Source of the DNA: Channallabes apus
Lineage: Eukaryota > Chordata > Actinopteri > Siluriformes > Clariidae
DNA length: 64,000 bases
Direction of reading: 5' to 3'
NCBI GenBank assembly: GCA_030522415.1
Contig: CM060126.1
Location: forward strand, 6,853,852 to 6,917,851
Shown here piece by piece: positions 32,410 to 45,500 of the stretch. How positions within the stretch are numbered: position 1 is the stretch's first letter; the number at the start of each line of letters is the position of its first letter. Below the pieces are notes generated by a model. It did no database searches and was not told where the DNA came from. It worked only from the letters and a program-made list of their open reading frames with translations. The position numbers were made by a program, and so were the translations under genes.

Positions 32410-34715
32410 TGTTTTCTAAACCTTTTTCTGACGTCATTCTGGTTACACCAGTCACATGTTTATGCAGAGACAGAAATCACTCATACTGGCGAGAAATCGA
32501 TACCATATTGTTGTGAACAGGATGGAAGTGATGATTTGCTGCATTGCTGTATCAGACTATCAGACTGGAAAAAATATGCTCCAGTTGCATTATAGATGCC
32601 GTGCGATCTAGTCTGTACTGTAGTGTGTGATTATATATAAAAAATAAAAAATAAAATAAAATAAATCAGGTATCTGCATTAGGTAACATTAAGCTGACAG
32701 TGTGATAATGAATTAAGGAGAAGGTGATTGAGAGTGCGCACTGCGGGGGTGTGTGCGATCTGCATTGCTTGGATGTTTCTAAAGTCGTTCAATAAGCAAG
32801 CTTAAGCGCATTCCATTCTATGAACAAGGCTAGCTCCTATCTGTGGGCAGGCCTTGGCCTTGCACACTGAAAGACAGATAAATGCTTCTCAAAACGTTTT
32901 GTATTTGGCGCTGCCTCCAGGCCAGATCTATTCACACGCAGAGGGCAACAGTCCACTAGCCGGAGGGGATATGAAACGATAGAGTCCAGACAGCAAGTGG
33001 TTTAATGGTAGTATTTCATGTTTTGTTTTTTTGTTTTTCCCGAATGAATATGATATTACACACAGTCCTAATACTGCATCAGGTTGTACTTGGATACCTC
33101 CCCATAGATTATTACACTTATTAGAGATCAAAGGATGTCCAGTGAGTGCCCGTGCTTTTTGATGTTTTTACAATACGCTTAACATGCTCGTATACTTTGA
33201 ACAGCGTTTGAACCCCGCGCTTAAACGATGAGAAACTCAACGTCTGATGAATCTCGGCTGGCATTCCTCATCGTGGATATTAAACGCGTCTGCTATCAAA
33301 AAACAACTATTTTTAGTCATGGTTTAAAATAACACACATCACTGATATGAGTGTACTGTATCACCAACCACAGTAATCTGCTCGTACATTGAGGAGAGGA
33401 ACTGCTGTAATAACACGTGACTCACATCCCGCACTGCTGGCTGCTGGAGTAGGAACATGCTGATCAACGTTCCTGCTGAACAACGAGGCGTTTCTTAAAC
33501 GCCTCTCGCAAATCTTCGGTTATAGTCTGTGCTTTTCAGCACACAATGTACCCAGTACGTGGATGTGTGTGTGCTATGTACTGTAAGGTGTTGCCTAGCT
33601 GGCATTTGCTGCATGATGATACATGACCTAGAAAGTTTGACTCGTCTAGGACTTTGATTGTGTGTCCACGGTTAAGTCAGAGTTACAATCAGAAGCCTGG
33701 CTGTTTGGGGTCTGTTAATGTGTCATCGAGGCCTTATGATGAAACCAGCGACTGCTGCTCTGCCTGGCTGTCAGTCATGCAGGTTCCGGGTCAGAAAGGC
33801 CAAAGCTGAGTCATTGCTGGGTTTTGTGACTGCAAAGGTGTGGCTCCGTTCTTAAAAAAAAAAAAAAAAAAAACTGCTGCCATACAGTAAGTGCAGATTT
33901 TCCCCTGTGGTTCAACCCCCCCCCCCAAATTCTCACATTGTGCAACTATTTTCCAGGGTGGGGGAGGACGTACAGTGCCTTTTTTCGACCCTAAGTCCTG
34001 TCTCTTTAAATCAACATCAGGCATCATCCTGCACGCGGCCGCTAGTGCTGAGTCACTGGGTTCGTGCTGGAATCCTTAAAGCCTGCCCACTGTGAGTTCT
34101 CATTGGTCGGAGCGCTCCCAGAACGCGCTGTGATTGGTCAGCATGATCGATCATCTCTTCTTAAAGTGTCAGCTCCCAGTTTTGACGCCGCTGTGTGCAC
34201 AGCAATAGAGCAAACAGGGTGGGGTGAACGGGATCGAGTTGGGCTGCTGGAATGCTTTACAAATGAAAATCAGGGAGATGAAGATATCTAAGCACGAAAT
34301 CCATCCAAAGTTTCATGCATTGTTTACTCACAGTACATATAAAGTACTTTCACTGTCTCAAGCAACATGTAACAATGTATTAAAGCTCAGAATGAATGAA
34401 CTGCTGCTTTAATAACCCATAAAACCTGATCAATTGGTATTGAACTGAATCAGGATATCGATCCGGGTTCATTTCCAATAACAAGATAAGTATTATTTCA
34501 AAGGTGGAAGCTGTCGTCCAAGGATTTCCATGTGGACACACCCATAGACAAATTCAATTCAATTCCAAATGATCAGGTTTTGTGACTTTTTATTAAAGCA
34601 GGAACTTGTTCATTGTGGTTTGATGCCTCAACCAAGACCTGCTAATGATAAAATCATCGAATTCTCACGTTTAATTTATTAGAAGGTGTTGATCAATTTT
34701 CTGCAATCGTACCTC
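32410..34715. other. intergenic; one GC-richer stretch
   Basis: No exon is identified. 33990-34220 is GC-richer, with a NotI-type GCGGCCGC site and two ATTGGTC (inverted CCAAT) motifs, which could mark regulatory DNA. A- and C-runs lie at 33855-33920. Confidence 0.4.
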
Positions 34716-34725
34716 TATCAAGAAT

Positions 34726-34996
34726 TCATTCCTTCATCGTCTATAATGCTTTTTCCTGTACACAGGGTCATGGGAAGCATCTCAGGAGACTTAGGGCATG
34801 AAGCAGGGTACACACACTCATCCATACACTACGGGCAATTTGGGAACACCAATTAGTTTTTTTAGACTGTGGGAGGAAACCGTTGGAAACCCACCAAGCA
34901 CACGGAGAACATGAGACCTGAGAAGGGAATAGAACCCAGACCCTGAAGGTGCAAGGTGACAGTGCAGACCACTAAGCTACTGTGCCACCCTTGTGA
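34726..34996 (-). repeat. V-SINE-like SINE with short target-site duplication
   Basis: CAAGAAT lies at 34719-34725 and 34997-35003. The minus-strand copy has head, B-box region, a core with deletions, and tail. Confidence 0.85.
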
Positions 34997-35121
34997 CAAG
35001 AATACTACAGAGTCTGCCAAAAAATTTTATCCACACCTCAGAAAAAGAAAAATAGTATGATGTATATTATAATAATATGATTGACATATTATTATTATTA
35101 TTATCATATTGTATTATCATA

Positions 35122-35480
35122 GGCGGCACGGTGGTGTAGTGGTTAGCACTGTTGCCTTGCACCTCCAGGGTCCGGGTTCGATTCCCGGCCAGGCTCGATT
35201 CCCGTCTCTGTGTGCATGGAGTTTGCATGTTCTCCCCGTGCTTGGTGGGTTTCCTCCGGGTTCTCCGGTTTCCTCCCACAGTCCAAAGACATGCAGATTA
35301 GGCTAATTGGCGTTCCCAAATTGACCATAATGTGTGAATGTGTTTGTGTGTGTGCTCTGCGATGGATTGGCACACTGTCCAGGGTGTACCCTGCCTTGTG
35401 CCCTGAGTCTCCTCGGATAGGCTCCAGGTCCCCACAACCCTAAATACAGGATAAAGCGGTATAGAAGATGAATGAATGAA
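35122..35480 (+). repeat. V-SINE-like SINE, young-looking full-length copy
   Basis: TGTATTATCATA lies at 35110-35121 and 35481-35492. The head has A box TGGTGTAGTGG and B box GGTTCGATTCC. This copy carries the B-box duplication (GGCCAGGCTCGATTCCCG) and ends GAAGATGAATGAATGAA. Confidence 0.95.
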
Positions 35481-35862
35481 TGTATTATCATATACAGTAT
35501 ATCAATATATAATATATAGCAATGAATTGTGTATTAAAATATTTATACTAGTTTTTTCTTTTCCTGAAGTGTGCATACATTTTTTTGGCTGACACTGTAT
35601 ATAGTTTTTTTTTTTTTTTGTTAACATTTATGGACGGAGTCTTCAGTGTCAGCACTTTGTAATTGTATCCACGATTGATTGTTCTCAGTATTTGACAAGC
35701 TGCATTTTATTCTTATGCCAGAAAAAAACAGGAAACATCTGTTTATACCTGCAAAAAAAAAACTCCAAAAAGTAAAGAACTAATTTGCCTCACATCCAAC
35801 AAATTTAAAATTGTTTGCCGTTCCATGGTTAAACTCTAAGATGTAATATTTATTAATAATTG

Positions 35863-36195
35863 TTGTCTCATTGTCTATACGTCTATACTGTACTTCATCC
35901 TGTATACAGGGTCACGTGGAGCCTGGAGCCTATCCCAGGAGACATAGGTCATGATGTGGGGTACACCCTGGACAGGGTGCTAGTCAGACACATATATACA
36001 CACACACTCATTCACAATACGAGCAATTTGGGAACGCCTAGGAATTAGCCTAATCTGTATGTCTTTGGGCTGTGGGAGGAAACCGCTCAAGCACGGGGAA
36101 AACATACAAACTTCATGCACACAAAGGCAGGAATTAAACCTGGCTGGGAATCGAACCCAGACCCAGGTGGTGCAAGGTGACCACCATGCCGCAAC
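35863..36195 (-). repeat. V-SINE-like SINE copy
   Basis: The minus-strand copy has the B-box duplication (GGGAATCGAACCCAGACCC next to GGAATTAAACCTGGC on the plus strand), core and tail. The head is partly deleted (GCGGCATGGTGGTCACC). Confidence 0.82.
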
Positions 36196-36199
36196 ATTA

Positions 36200-37034
36200 C
36201 AAGAATATTAATAAGAATATTAATTGTTAGCAAACAAAAGCTGACATATATGTACAGTATATCTGTAATGCCTTAACCTGACAGTGTGGCATTAATGCAT
36301 CTGACATAATGAGGCTTTGTCATTGTGAGACATTGCCTTCCTGAACAAGGGTGGAGGGTGTTGACTCACGCCTTAAAAACTCTACGAAGATAGCACTGTT
36401 TCGTTTCAAAATATGTTCATAATTGGAACAGTATGCCTTTGGTTGTTTTCCTGAATGGCTGTGAAATCTAGGATAACTGCATATTTAAAAATAATAATAA
36501 TAATGTTTCTAGAGTCATGGCAGACAAGGGCATTTGTATGTTTTTTTGTTGTTGTTGTTTTTTAAATCCCTAGAATGTGTTAATAGCACCCAGACCGGTA
36601 GAGATGACAAAAAAACATGAAATGTGTGTGTTGTCACCCGGCCTAACTATGGAAACCATTTAGGTTTCAGCCATAAACTAAAGTCAGGATCCTTCCTTGT
36701 GTCTTTTTGATCTGTCCAAGGCCTCCACTGGCCTCTAGAATTATAGCCTCCTGTGTTCAATTAAGAGTCTTCACAGCAGCAAATATTTAGCATTCCTGAA
36801 AGTAATGGGAGCAGCAGCGTTGCTTAACTCGAACCAAATAAGTATGTTTCACTTCGCCCAGTTTTGAGTAAAGCGGTGTTTGGGATTTGGCTGGTCAACA
36901 CACAAGAAGCTACTATAGTGCAGTTTGCTCCACTGTACCTCTAGGTGAAGGATTGTGAAACACCTATGAAAAGGAACGAACCAGAGGATATCTTCTCTGC
37001 TCTTCAGTGAACCGTGCATGAGACTGAACACACA

Positions 37035-37078
<44 letters not shown>

Positions 37079-37840
37079 GTTGCCTGCCATTATTGTACAT
37101 TCCATGGCTAGTGGTGAGATTTATTGCTTGAACTCCATAGCATGAAACTGTTTTATGTTACAAATAGCACGAGGGGTAGTTAATATATTTTCTCCTGCTT
37201 TATGTGAGCATTTTTGAGTTGCTAATGGTGGAGTGGTTGGTCAGTTTGCTGCACAATTCTATTTTAGACACCGGACGGACCTCTGGTACCATTTGCTTCT
37301 AACATACAGTATGTACTGTATAAAAGCGCTTTCACTTTTCTGGACATTTTATGTCCACAGGAACTGATACGGAAATATCGGTGTGTAACCATAAAACTTT
37401 GTAGTTTGCAATTCGATCATATTATATCATATAAGGAACTCTGTACAAATATCCTTGCGTTTCCTTATACAACTGGTTAAGGCTTCTGTTTTCAAATCAA
37501 CTGTTAGAGAGAAGTTACAGTACAAATGATTCATTCTCATTTTCTTTTTTAACGAGACTGTTGTGTGTTTAATATTTATATCAAAAGTCTATCTGAATGT
37601 ATCTAACACTAGGGCAGGAAGAGTCAGTTAGATAACAAAGGTCTTGTGCAGGGTTGCCAGGTTACCTTGCCAAAATCACCTGCTTGAAAATTCAACAACA
37701 GTTGAATACCCTTTTTTTTTTTTTACCCATATAATGCAAAACTTTTGTAAAAATACATGCTGAATTGCCATTATGGTCGAGTTAGCACTAAGGATGTTAA
37801 TCAAACCATCGCAATTTAGACACTAAATAAATAAATATTG
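36200..37840. other. intergenic with (TC)n
   Basis: No gene is recognised. A (TC) microsatellite lies at about 37039-37076. Confidence 0.5.
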
Positions 37841-37845
37841 AACAG

Positions 37846-38060
37846 CTGCGTAGTTGCTAAGTAGTTAGCATTCTCTCCTTGCATCTCCAGGGTTGCGGGT
37901 TCGAATTTGGCCTTCAGTCCATGTGTGTGTGGAGTTTGCAGGTTCTTCCCATGTTTAGTGGGTTTCCTCTGGGTGCATCGGTTTCCGTTTCAGTCCAAGG
38001 ACAAATTGTTGGCTAATTGGCTTTTCCAAATTGCTCATAATTTACAGTATTAGTGGCAAT
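37846..38060 (+). repeat. degraded V-SINE-like SINE
   Basis: It has head GCGTAGTTGCTAAGTAGTTA, B box GCGGGTTCGAATTTGG and core GTGGAGTTTGCAGGTTCTTC. The tail is lost. Confidence 0.75.
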
Positions 38061-38689
38061 ATGAGGGCGTGTGCTTGTGCAGTAGGTTCAGCAACAGATC
38101 TTCCAGCAATAGAACCTGTACACCAAAGACTGCTCGTGTAAAGTCATGGGTCATTGCAGCCAGACATCATTCAGCAATGACAAATGAATAAATAATTAAA
38201 TGCAATTTTAAATATTAAGAATTAAGAATCTTAAGCTGCTTAAGGCTTATATAAGAATCTGGCTAGATTTAAGCACAAATTGAAAGTCTTTAGGCTTTAA
38301 TCCAAGTTCAAAGCTCCAGGCTTTCCTAACAGTTATATTCTTGCATAATCAAATATCCTCTCACGCATCTGGTCAAGGGTCAATTTTTCTTTTTTTTTAA
38401 TCTTCAATGTTGTTGTTGTTGTTGTTTTTTACTCCTCCTATGTCCCTTTTCGCACTGTGTACCTGACTAATTTATGACACAGGATTATGATGTAACGCAG
38501 TGAGCATGCAGTCTACCCTCAGGCAATTTGTAGAAGGCCTTTAATACTCCCAAAGACTATTTACTAAGACTCTGTTAGAAGACCTTCAGGTTGTCTTTGA
38601 GACAAGTTGAGTGTGAGAACTTTAAAATTTAAGATTCAATTATTTGTAATTATATGTACATGAGGCCCTAGTTCACTTCTCACCCAATA

Positions 38690-38830
38690 CCCAAACCCCC
38701 AGCTACCGGTCCCAAGCATGGATAAAAACGGGAGGTCAGGAAGGGCATCCAGTGTTAAAACCTGTGCCAAGTTGTATGTGCGGATCGGATGGTCCACTGT
38801 AGCGACCCATCAACAAAAGAAGTCAAAAGA
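38690..38830 (+). repeat. tail of a third-type tRNA SINE
   Basis: CCGGTCCCAAGCATGGATAA, GTCAGGAAGGGCATCCAGTG and AGCGACCCATCAACAAAAGA form the 3' part shared with the copy at 13478-13660. The tRNA head is absent. Confidence 0.6.
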
Positions 38831-38973
38831 CCACCACTATCTTATAGTGCAGAAAATGTTTTTGTTTATTTTTGCATACACTACTGAAGGTGAAAAGTGG
38901 CAGATTGGCAGTGCTGAGGCTTAAGCCGTTAACCTTCGGGTCAGTAACCCAGAGACTGACCTGTTTGAGCCAC

Positions 38974-39302
38974 CACCAACTGTTAGTACTGTCTCTTTAC
39001 ACTTCAAAGTTCTGGGTTCGATATCCGTCGCGATGTCTGTATCCATGAAGTTTGCATGTTTTCCTCATGCTTGGTTGGTTTTCTCCTAGTACTCTGGTTT
39101 CCTCCTACAGTCTGAAGACATGCAGATTAGTCTAATTGCCGTTCCCAAATTGCCCGTAGTAAGTGAATGAGCGTATATATGTACAGTATGTGTGTGCCAT
39201 GAAATGGATTGGCGTGTCCAGGGTGTACCCCGCCTCACACCGTAAGTCTCCATGACTCTGGATACACGATAAAGCAGTATATACCAAGAAGTGAGTGAGT
39301 GG
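38974..39302 (+). repeat. V-SINE-like SINE copy
   Basis: It has head ACTGTTAGTACTGTCTC, B box GGGTTCGATATCC, core AAGTTTGCATGTTTTCC and tail ACGATAAAGCAGTATATACC, with moderate divergence. Confidence 0.8.
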
Positions 39303-39499
39303 GTATTAGCAGTTTTAGGACTGCAGGAAAATATAACAGATATCCCCAGTAGGCCTCCTGCAGTCCTACCTGTACCCACTGGGAAACGACCAACTGTTCA
39401 AAAGTAGGCTATACAAAACCAAAAAAAAAAAAAAAAGTGGGCAAATTGCGGAACTGGCAACCACACTCTTTAAACAGAACGTTGTTCGGTATCGGAGAG

Positions 39500-39800
39500 C
39501 GATTCAATTGGTTGACGCGTTTTACATCCACCCGAGTCGAAGCGGCTTATTGGTGCGTACACCTGTCAATCACGACAGCTTTTCAGCCTGGGCGTCATAA
39601 CGAGGGCTTGACGTTAGAGATGATTGGTCAGCTGGTGGGTTTGACGTCACGACGCCGCCAGCTGATCGGAGGAGAAGCCGGTATGAGAGGAGTAGAAGCG
39701 GACGGACTCCGGGAGGCGACGTGAACGCCGGGAAGACGGACAGCCGGAGGGAGACAGAGATTTATGGAGCAATCGTGTTTAATCCGGTTAACCACAAGGT
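39500..39800 (+). promoter_or_regulatory. CpG-rich candidate promoter with CRE and CCAAT boxes
   Basis: Three inverted CCAAT motifs (ATTGG at 39507, 39549 and 39623) precede a perfect palindromic CRE, TGACGTCA, at 39642-39649. CpG-rich purine-heavy sequence follows (39660-39750). There is no TATA box. A weak splice donor (AAG|GTAGTG) sits at 39798/39799. This combination is typical of a housekeeping-type CpG promoter; strand and gene are inferred only, because no downstream coding exon was found. Confidence 0.45.
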
Positions 39801-39809
39801 AGTGTTAGT

Positions 39810-40723
39810 AGTTATTGTGAGTGCGTTTGTACTCTGATTCGCTTTTAAACTCGTTTTATGTCAAGAGCAGCGACGAGAGAGAGAAAAGTGTCAGCGGTGA
39901 TTTAGGGTTAAGGTGTGGCTTTCTGCGAAATGCGATTTTCCCCGAGTTCGATTCGGATCGTAGCTCGGGTTTGTCACTTTTTGTTTCACTCATTGTATCA
40001 GGGTTAAGGTTTACAATCGAATGTGGCGTAAAGTAATAATGATGTATGTAAATGCTGCAGGTCGATACCAATGTATAAAATGTTTCTGGCAGCAAAAAAA
40101 CAAAAAAAAAAAAACAAGAAACAACGCGAGAGTGTAATAAATCTATAATACATATTTTATAATCCTTGAGGAAGATGATGATGAGGATTCTGGAGGTGAA
40201 CAACAGGGCGTGGAGTCTCAGAGCTCCGTCCTGACGTGGTGACTGAGTGAATAAGTGAGTGAATAAGTGAGTGAGTGAATAAGTGAGTGAGTGAATAAGT
40301 GAGTGACTGAGTGAATGATCTCCTCCTCGGTTAAACAACCCGATCATTATCGTTCCGTGTCGCCGAGGTGAAGTTTTGAACTTGGACCTACCGTGATTTG
40401 AAAAGCAGAAGCTGTGGTGGAGATACATTGAGAAATTGCGCTTGTGAAAGTAAGACAGTAGCCTAGAAAGGCTGTAAGAGTCAGACAGTGCGGAGGGTGT
40501 TGGGGAAGTTTGGTTCAGAAGTGCTCGAATGTTCCTGCTTCATTTCTGAACGACGTGCGATGGCGCACAGATTATAGCCGTTAACCTTTAGCTTTTACTC
40601 CACACGTCTTTATGGTATGTGTATTGACACTGGATTTTTTTAAACAAAAACTGTATTCAAAACTCTTCACATAGTAGGGATTATCTCTTTCATCTGTTTT
40701 ATTTTCCGTTTTTCTATTTATTA

Positions 40724-40760
<37 letters not shown>

Positions 40761-41665
40761 CTATCATTTAGGATAGAATGTAATACTAAGTCGTGTGCGG
40801 GTCGTTATCACGTCGTTTTTTAAATCGTAAATGTTTCGGCTTGCTACTGTAGAACTCGGTGCTCTATGATTCCTGTCAGGAGCGCGCGCGCGTATGTGTG
40901 CGTGCGTGCGCGCGTGTGTGTGCGCGTGTTCACGGCCCCACCCTGTACACTGCGTTATGGATGAGCAAGTTTTTTCCCCCCCATATAAAGTTTCTTGTTT
41001 CGTTTGTTTCTCTTTCACGCCAGCACAGTTTTTCAAAGGGGTTTGTATATGTACAAACATGTATATATACTGGGTGGATGGATGGATTTGAAGTGCGTAA
41101 GCAGTAGAATGTAATGTTCCCAGTGCAGCGAGGCCTAATGGACTTCAGCTTGTCTTGACTGACAGCCCACCGCTCTAAAGGTATGAAGTGTTTAAAAGTG
41201 CAGAATTATCCTGCATACCTAAAAATAAAAGTTTGCCTTGGACGTCAGGCGTAATATATTATTCTACTGAACATTAGATTATTGCAGCTGGTCTAAGTCA
41301 TTGAGGTTAAGGTTAGAAATGAAAATGAGAGAGACCGCCGGTGCTGTTATGACGCAGTATACAGAGTCTATCTGGTACGTTTCGGGTTTGTCCCTTTAGA
41401 GCAAACGGTCACTGCAAATCGTCATGTAGAGTTATACTGACTGATCACCTTTGTCCTATGATGAAGCGTTTCTCTCTGGCGTTTCTGGGAGTGGCCTCTT
41501 CCAGGATGAGAATGTTCATCTACAGCTGTGGCTCCTACAGACACACAAGTTAATTTGAAGTGTGTGAAAATGATGTCGATCATGCGCCGTGGCTTTCATC
41601 ATCACAACATCTCACTCTAATTAACACCTATGGGAGGTTTCGGACAGCGTTTTCCACCAACGACT
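39810..41665. other. intergenic or intron-like, with a minisatellite
   Basis: There is no coding exon. It contains a GTGAGTGAATAA-type tandem repeat (40238-40316), an ATT/TTTA tract at 40718-40756 and a CG/TG-rich tract at 40880-40930. Confidence 0.5.
40238..40316. repeat. minisatellite, units of GTGAGTGAATAA type
   Basis: Tandem copies of AAGTGAGTGAGTGAAT-like units, 12-16 bases each with variation. Confidence 0.8.
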
Positions 41666-41671
41666 AAGGCG

Positions 41672-41785
41672 TTTTCACTCACTCGCTCATCGTCTATACC
41701 ACTTTATCCTGTATACTGGGTCACGGGAGGCCCTGGAGCCTATCCCAGGAGCTCTACAGCACGAGGCGGGGTACACCCAGGACCA
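41672..41785 (-). repeat. V-SINE-like SINE, 3' tail only
   Basis: The plus strand shows TCACTCGCTCATCGTCTATA, CCCTGGAGCCTATCCCAGGA and GGCGGGGTACACCC, the complement of the SINE tail. Core and head are absent (a strongly 5'-truncated copy). Confidence 0.8.
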
Positions 41786-42251
41786 TGGATCATGAAAGCA
41801 GTTCTGGGGGCTTGTTGTGGCACAACTGCTCACCTAAACAATTATATATATTTTTTTTCTTGTTGGCTGGCTATGTGTATGTATGGCAGCTGGATCTCCA
41901 ATATGGCACCCAGATTTCCAACACTGAGCCAGTGAATAAATAAGCATTTAGATTGATATAAACAGAATGTGACGCTTATGCTGACCAACCACCTGTCAGC
42001 AACATATTTTACGGTTAATAAAAGCCCTTAGGTATATTCAGTTAATTAACTGTGTACTGATACGGACACACGCACTTCAATCCTGTATGCAAGAGGTAGA
42101 ATGCTGAATATTTGTCTGAAAAGAGCAAAAGGCAGTTATCCAACATGAATTCTTCAAAAATGCCTTTAAAAGGAGAGTATAGGTAGGTAGGCCTCAGAAT
42201 TATGAAGTAGCAATGAAAGCTTAACTGGTAAAATATTAAAATCACTTGTAT

Positions 42252-42378
42252 TTATTCATTCATTCATTTACTGTACCGCTTTATCCTTATATCCAGGGTC
42301 GCGGGGGCCTGGAGCCTATCCCAGGAAACTTAGGGCACAAGGCGGGGTACACCCTGGACATGGTGCCAATCCCACTTG
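42252..42378 (-). repeat. V-SINE-like SINE, 3' tail only
   Basis: TTCATTCATTCATTTACTGT, then GGGCCTGGAGCCTATCCCAG and GGCGGGGTACACCCTGGAC: the complement of the tail, cut off at the ATTGGCACC motif. Confidence 0.82.
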
Positions 42379-42461
42379 GTACTGTCAAATTGTAATTTAG
42401 GTACTGTCAAATTGTAATTAAATTATAACCAAATTGTAACTAGGTTAATTCAAGCTGTTTT

Positions 42462-42514
42462 ATATATTATATTATATTATATTATATTATATTATATTAT
42501 ATTATATTATATTA
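42462..42514. repeat. (TTATA)n microsatellite
   Basis: About ten tandem 5-base units, uninterrupted. Confidence 0.92.
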
Positions 42515-42519
42515 TTTTT

Positions 42520-45500
42520 TAATATAGAGATGGTATAATTCAAATAAATACAAATAATGATACTGAAAATATTTTTTATTGCTATTCAATTTTGTTTATT
42601 TTTTTTCTTAAAAGATTAAGTAAAGCACTTCTAATAAATGATAAATAAAATAAAGTTGACAAAAACAAAGTTAAAACATTACTGGCACGCAATCTCAGAT
42701 TTTCTTTCACCTAAACACTCATGGCAAATATATGTTGTGTATATGTACATATATCATAGTCATAAAATCATATCTCATATTATATAAATGTTTTAAATAT
42801 ATATGTCAGCTTTTCCAGTTACAAAATAACTTTTCCAATTCTAGTCTTTTGCATGTGTTAACAGATCATATTTGTTTGCCTGGATTATCAGATTGGCCTA
42901 GTATTATTATTATTATTATTTTTTTTTTTACATAAATAAGAAATGCATTAATTTGGTCATGATAAAATATGATAACTTTTACATGAATCAATTAATAAAG
43001 AATGTTATTGAAAAAATGAAAAAGGTGAGCACATGCAAACCGAGACCGTTGTAGGAAGCAGCAACAGATTGGATGATCATTTCTGATCTACTGTATGTTA
43101 GTCTGTTTTTCACATCTTTAAACCCTGCTTTTGTTGATTATGTATTGTAACAAATGCAAGATTAATAATTTCTTGCTTTAGAAAGTCCGGCCCCCAGCTA
43201 CTGGGATGCTGTTGTTTTCTTCTTCTTCTTTTAACACTTACTAAATGTTTGCTTTCTGATTGCATTGTCTGCTCCTTCAGTCACATTTGCTACTTGTCAT
43301 CCCAGTCTGGCTGGAGAAATGACTACAAATGTCCACAAATGCCTGTTTCAGTATTTCTTCGGGCTGGTCTCCAGACGGCCAGACTTCAAACGGAGAAATC
43401 AGAAATGAGACGTGATTGTTATTCAGGGTCCACACTTGTCCACTTTTCTCTCGCTGTCTGTTTCCCCTCTGTAGCCAAGCTGTAGTCTTTTGTGTGAAGA
43501 ACGTCTGTGGGAGAGCAATCTGGAGAACAGGGTTGTTTTCTGCTCTGCACTTTTGATTCGTCTGTGGCTTATCGTGCTTCCAGGGACAGCTCGACAGAGA
43601 TTGTAAGACTTTTTTTTTTTTTTTTTTAATTCAAGGATGTGACTGAGGCTTTTGGAATGAATGCTGGAAATGAATATTGACCAGCGGCTAGTATTCACTG
43701 GACTGGGGAGAGAAATGCTAGTTAGGGCCACACCCTGAGAGTTATATCACAGTTCTTCTATCTGTGCTGAAGTTGCTGCACGTTATCCTGCGAGTGGGTT
43801 GGAGAGCTCTAGTGGGATTTCTACGCAGTCTTGCCTTCGCTCCGTTGGTTCGTACTGTACGGTCGGTGTAACAGATTTTGAGTGGGCTTTGTGGGGGTGT
43901 GTGTGGCTCTCTGCGATAGTGATTTTCTCCAGTTGGCAGTCAACTGTCTCTGCCTTGTCCATGTGGGAAGACAGGCTTCGGTTTGAGTGCGCTCTGCTGT
44001 CTCCGAGATGGTGGAGCTTCCTGTCTGTGCAGCCGCGTGGTCCTTTGGGACCGAATGCTGGACATTCAAACAAGCCAGTGATGGAACTGGGCCTGCAAAC
44101 ATTTCCTTCTCACTGGCTCTATTCCAGAGCAGAGCTGGGTCTCCGGGTGCATTCTTCTGGAGCAATGCGTCGACATATTTCCAACATCTGTGTAATTATT
44201 TGAAATTGGTATTGATTACTGGTGTCGTCGGGATTACGGACGTTTTAAATTAATTTGCGAATGCCATCTCTCCTAGAAGGGTTCGTTGATTAAATGGCCC
44301 GTGTGCTCCGTTTAAGTTCATTAATCAATTAATAAATTTATTTATTTATTTTCCACAATGAGTTTTAGCCACTGAAATCTGAGCAACATGTAAACCGCCA
44401 TCGTGGAGGACTTTTCCACTTGGTCCAATCGTGTCCATTCCATATCGAAGAATCCTGTTGACTCCTTAAGGCTGTTTCTCAGAGAACGAGGGAGGGAGGG
44501 AGGGAGGGAGGGAGGGGGAGTGCACGCTGGCCTGGCTCTGAGGCAGGGTGGAGTCCGTCCAGCACAGAGCACTTCAGACAGCATAGAGGGCCTTACCAGA
44601 CTGAATGGAATTTATACCATATGTACCAGGCATCCGCGGAATGTGTGGCACAGGAACCTGACCAATGGAAAGAACTACAGAAAGAGGAATGGAAAGGAGA
44701 GAGAAAGAGAGAAGGATGGGTGGAGGAAGGGGAAAGAAGGCTGCAGGAACAGACCTGTGGTGTACAATTCCATGACTGGTTTCCAATGGCCTATTTAGCC
44801 CTCAGGAGCCGTGCTTTCTAAAAGAATAGCGCTGTTATTTAATGATACGATGCATTATTGTTAACCGTAGAACAAGGCCGCCATGGCGTAAAAGCCAAAT
44901 GTTTTAACAAAATATCTGCCCGGAGGTCAAACATGTCTGTAATCGGAGGAATTGAATAATACAGGCAAGAACAATCCAGATACGCAGATGACAATTGGGA
45001 AAACTCCACCTTTGGGGTATTCCGACCCAGGCTGAACACACTACATGTGTCTGTTCGGCAGGTGGGATTTGAGACGGACCGCTAAAGGGAGGAACTGTAT
45101 TTGCTCAGGTTTTGAGTTTCAGCTAAACATCTCTCAAATAACCGATTATATTTTAAACATGGTTAATGTTAATAGCAACTCATCAATGTTCAACGTCAGA
45201 AAATAGTTTGCTTTTACCGGTAGCACAGATTCTTACGTACACACAGTCTCCTATTAAACCTTGTGCTCTGAAATATAAGAACAAATAAATGATCAAAGGT
45301 TATAAACACGTCTGAGCTAGATTAAAAAAAAAAAAAAAAAAAGACAAGAGTCACTGACTAAAATAAAACACAAGCTCTTGACCTTATAATTTATGTCACA
45401 TTTTTCAATGGTATAATTTGTATCATATTTAAATTTTTTTGACATCATAACCATAAAATATGCTTTCTCGCTGACGGCACGGTTGAACAGTCAAAGCAAA

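Noticed and set aside
32460..32560. THTGEKSIPYCC, resembling a C2H2 zinc-finger linker
   Set aside because: There is no Cys/His spacing of a finger before or after it, and it follows a SINE tail directly; a chance match.
43783..44203. Overlapping open frames of 96-134 codons on both strands
   Set aside because: No homology that I recognise, no consistent donor/acceptor pair, and both strands are open equally; probably a GC-richer noncoding stretch.
44403..44798. 131-codon open frame with REREKDGWRKGKEG-like charged repeats
   Set aside because: It spans a GAGG simple repeat and purine-rich low-complexity DNA.
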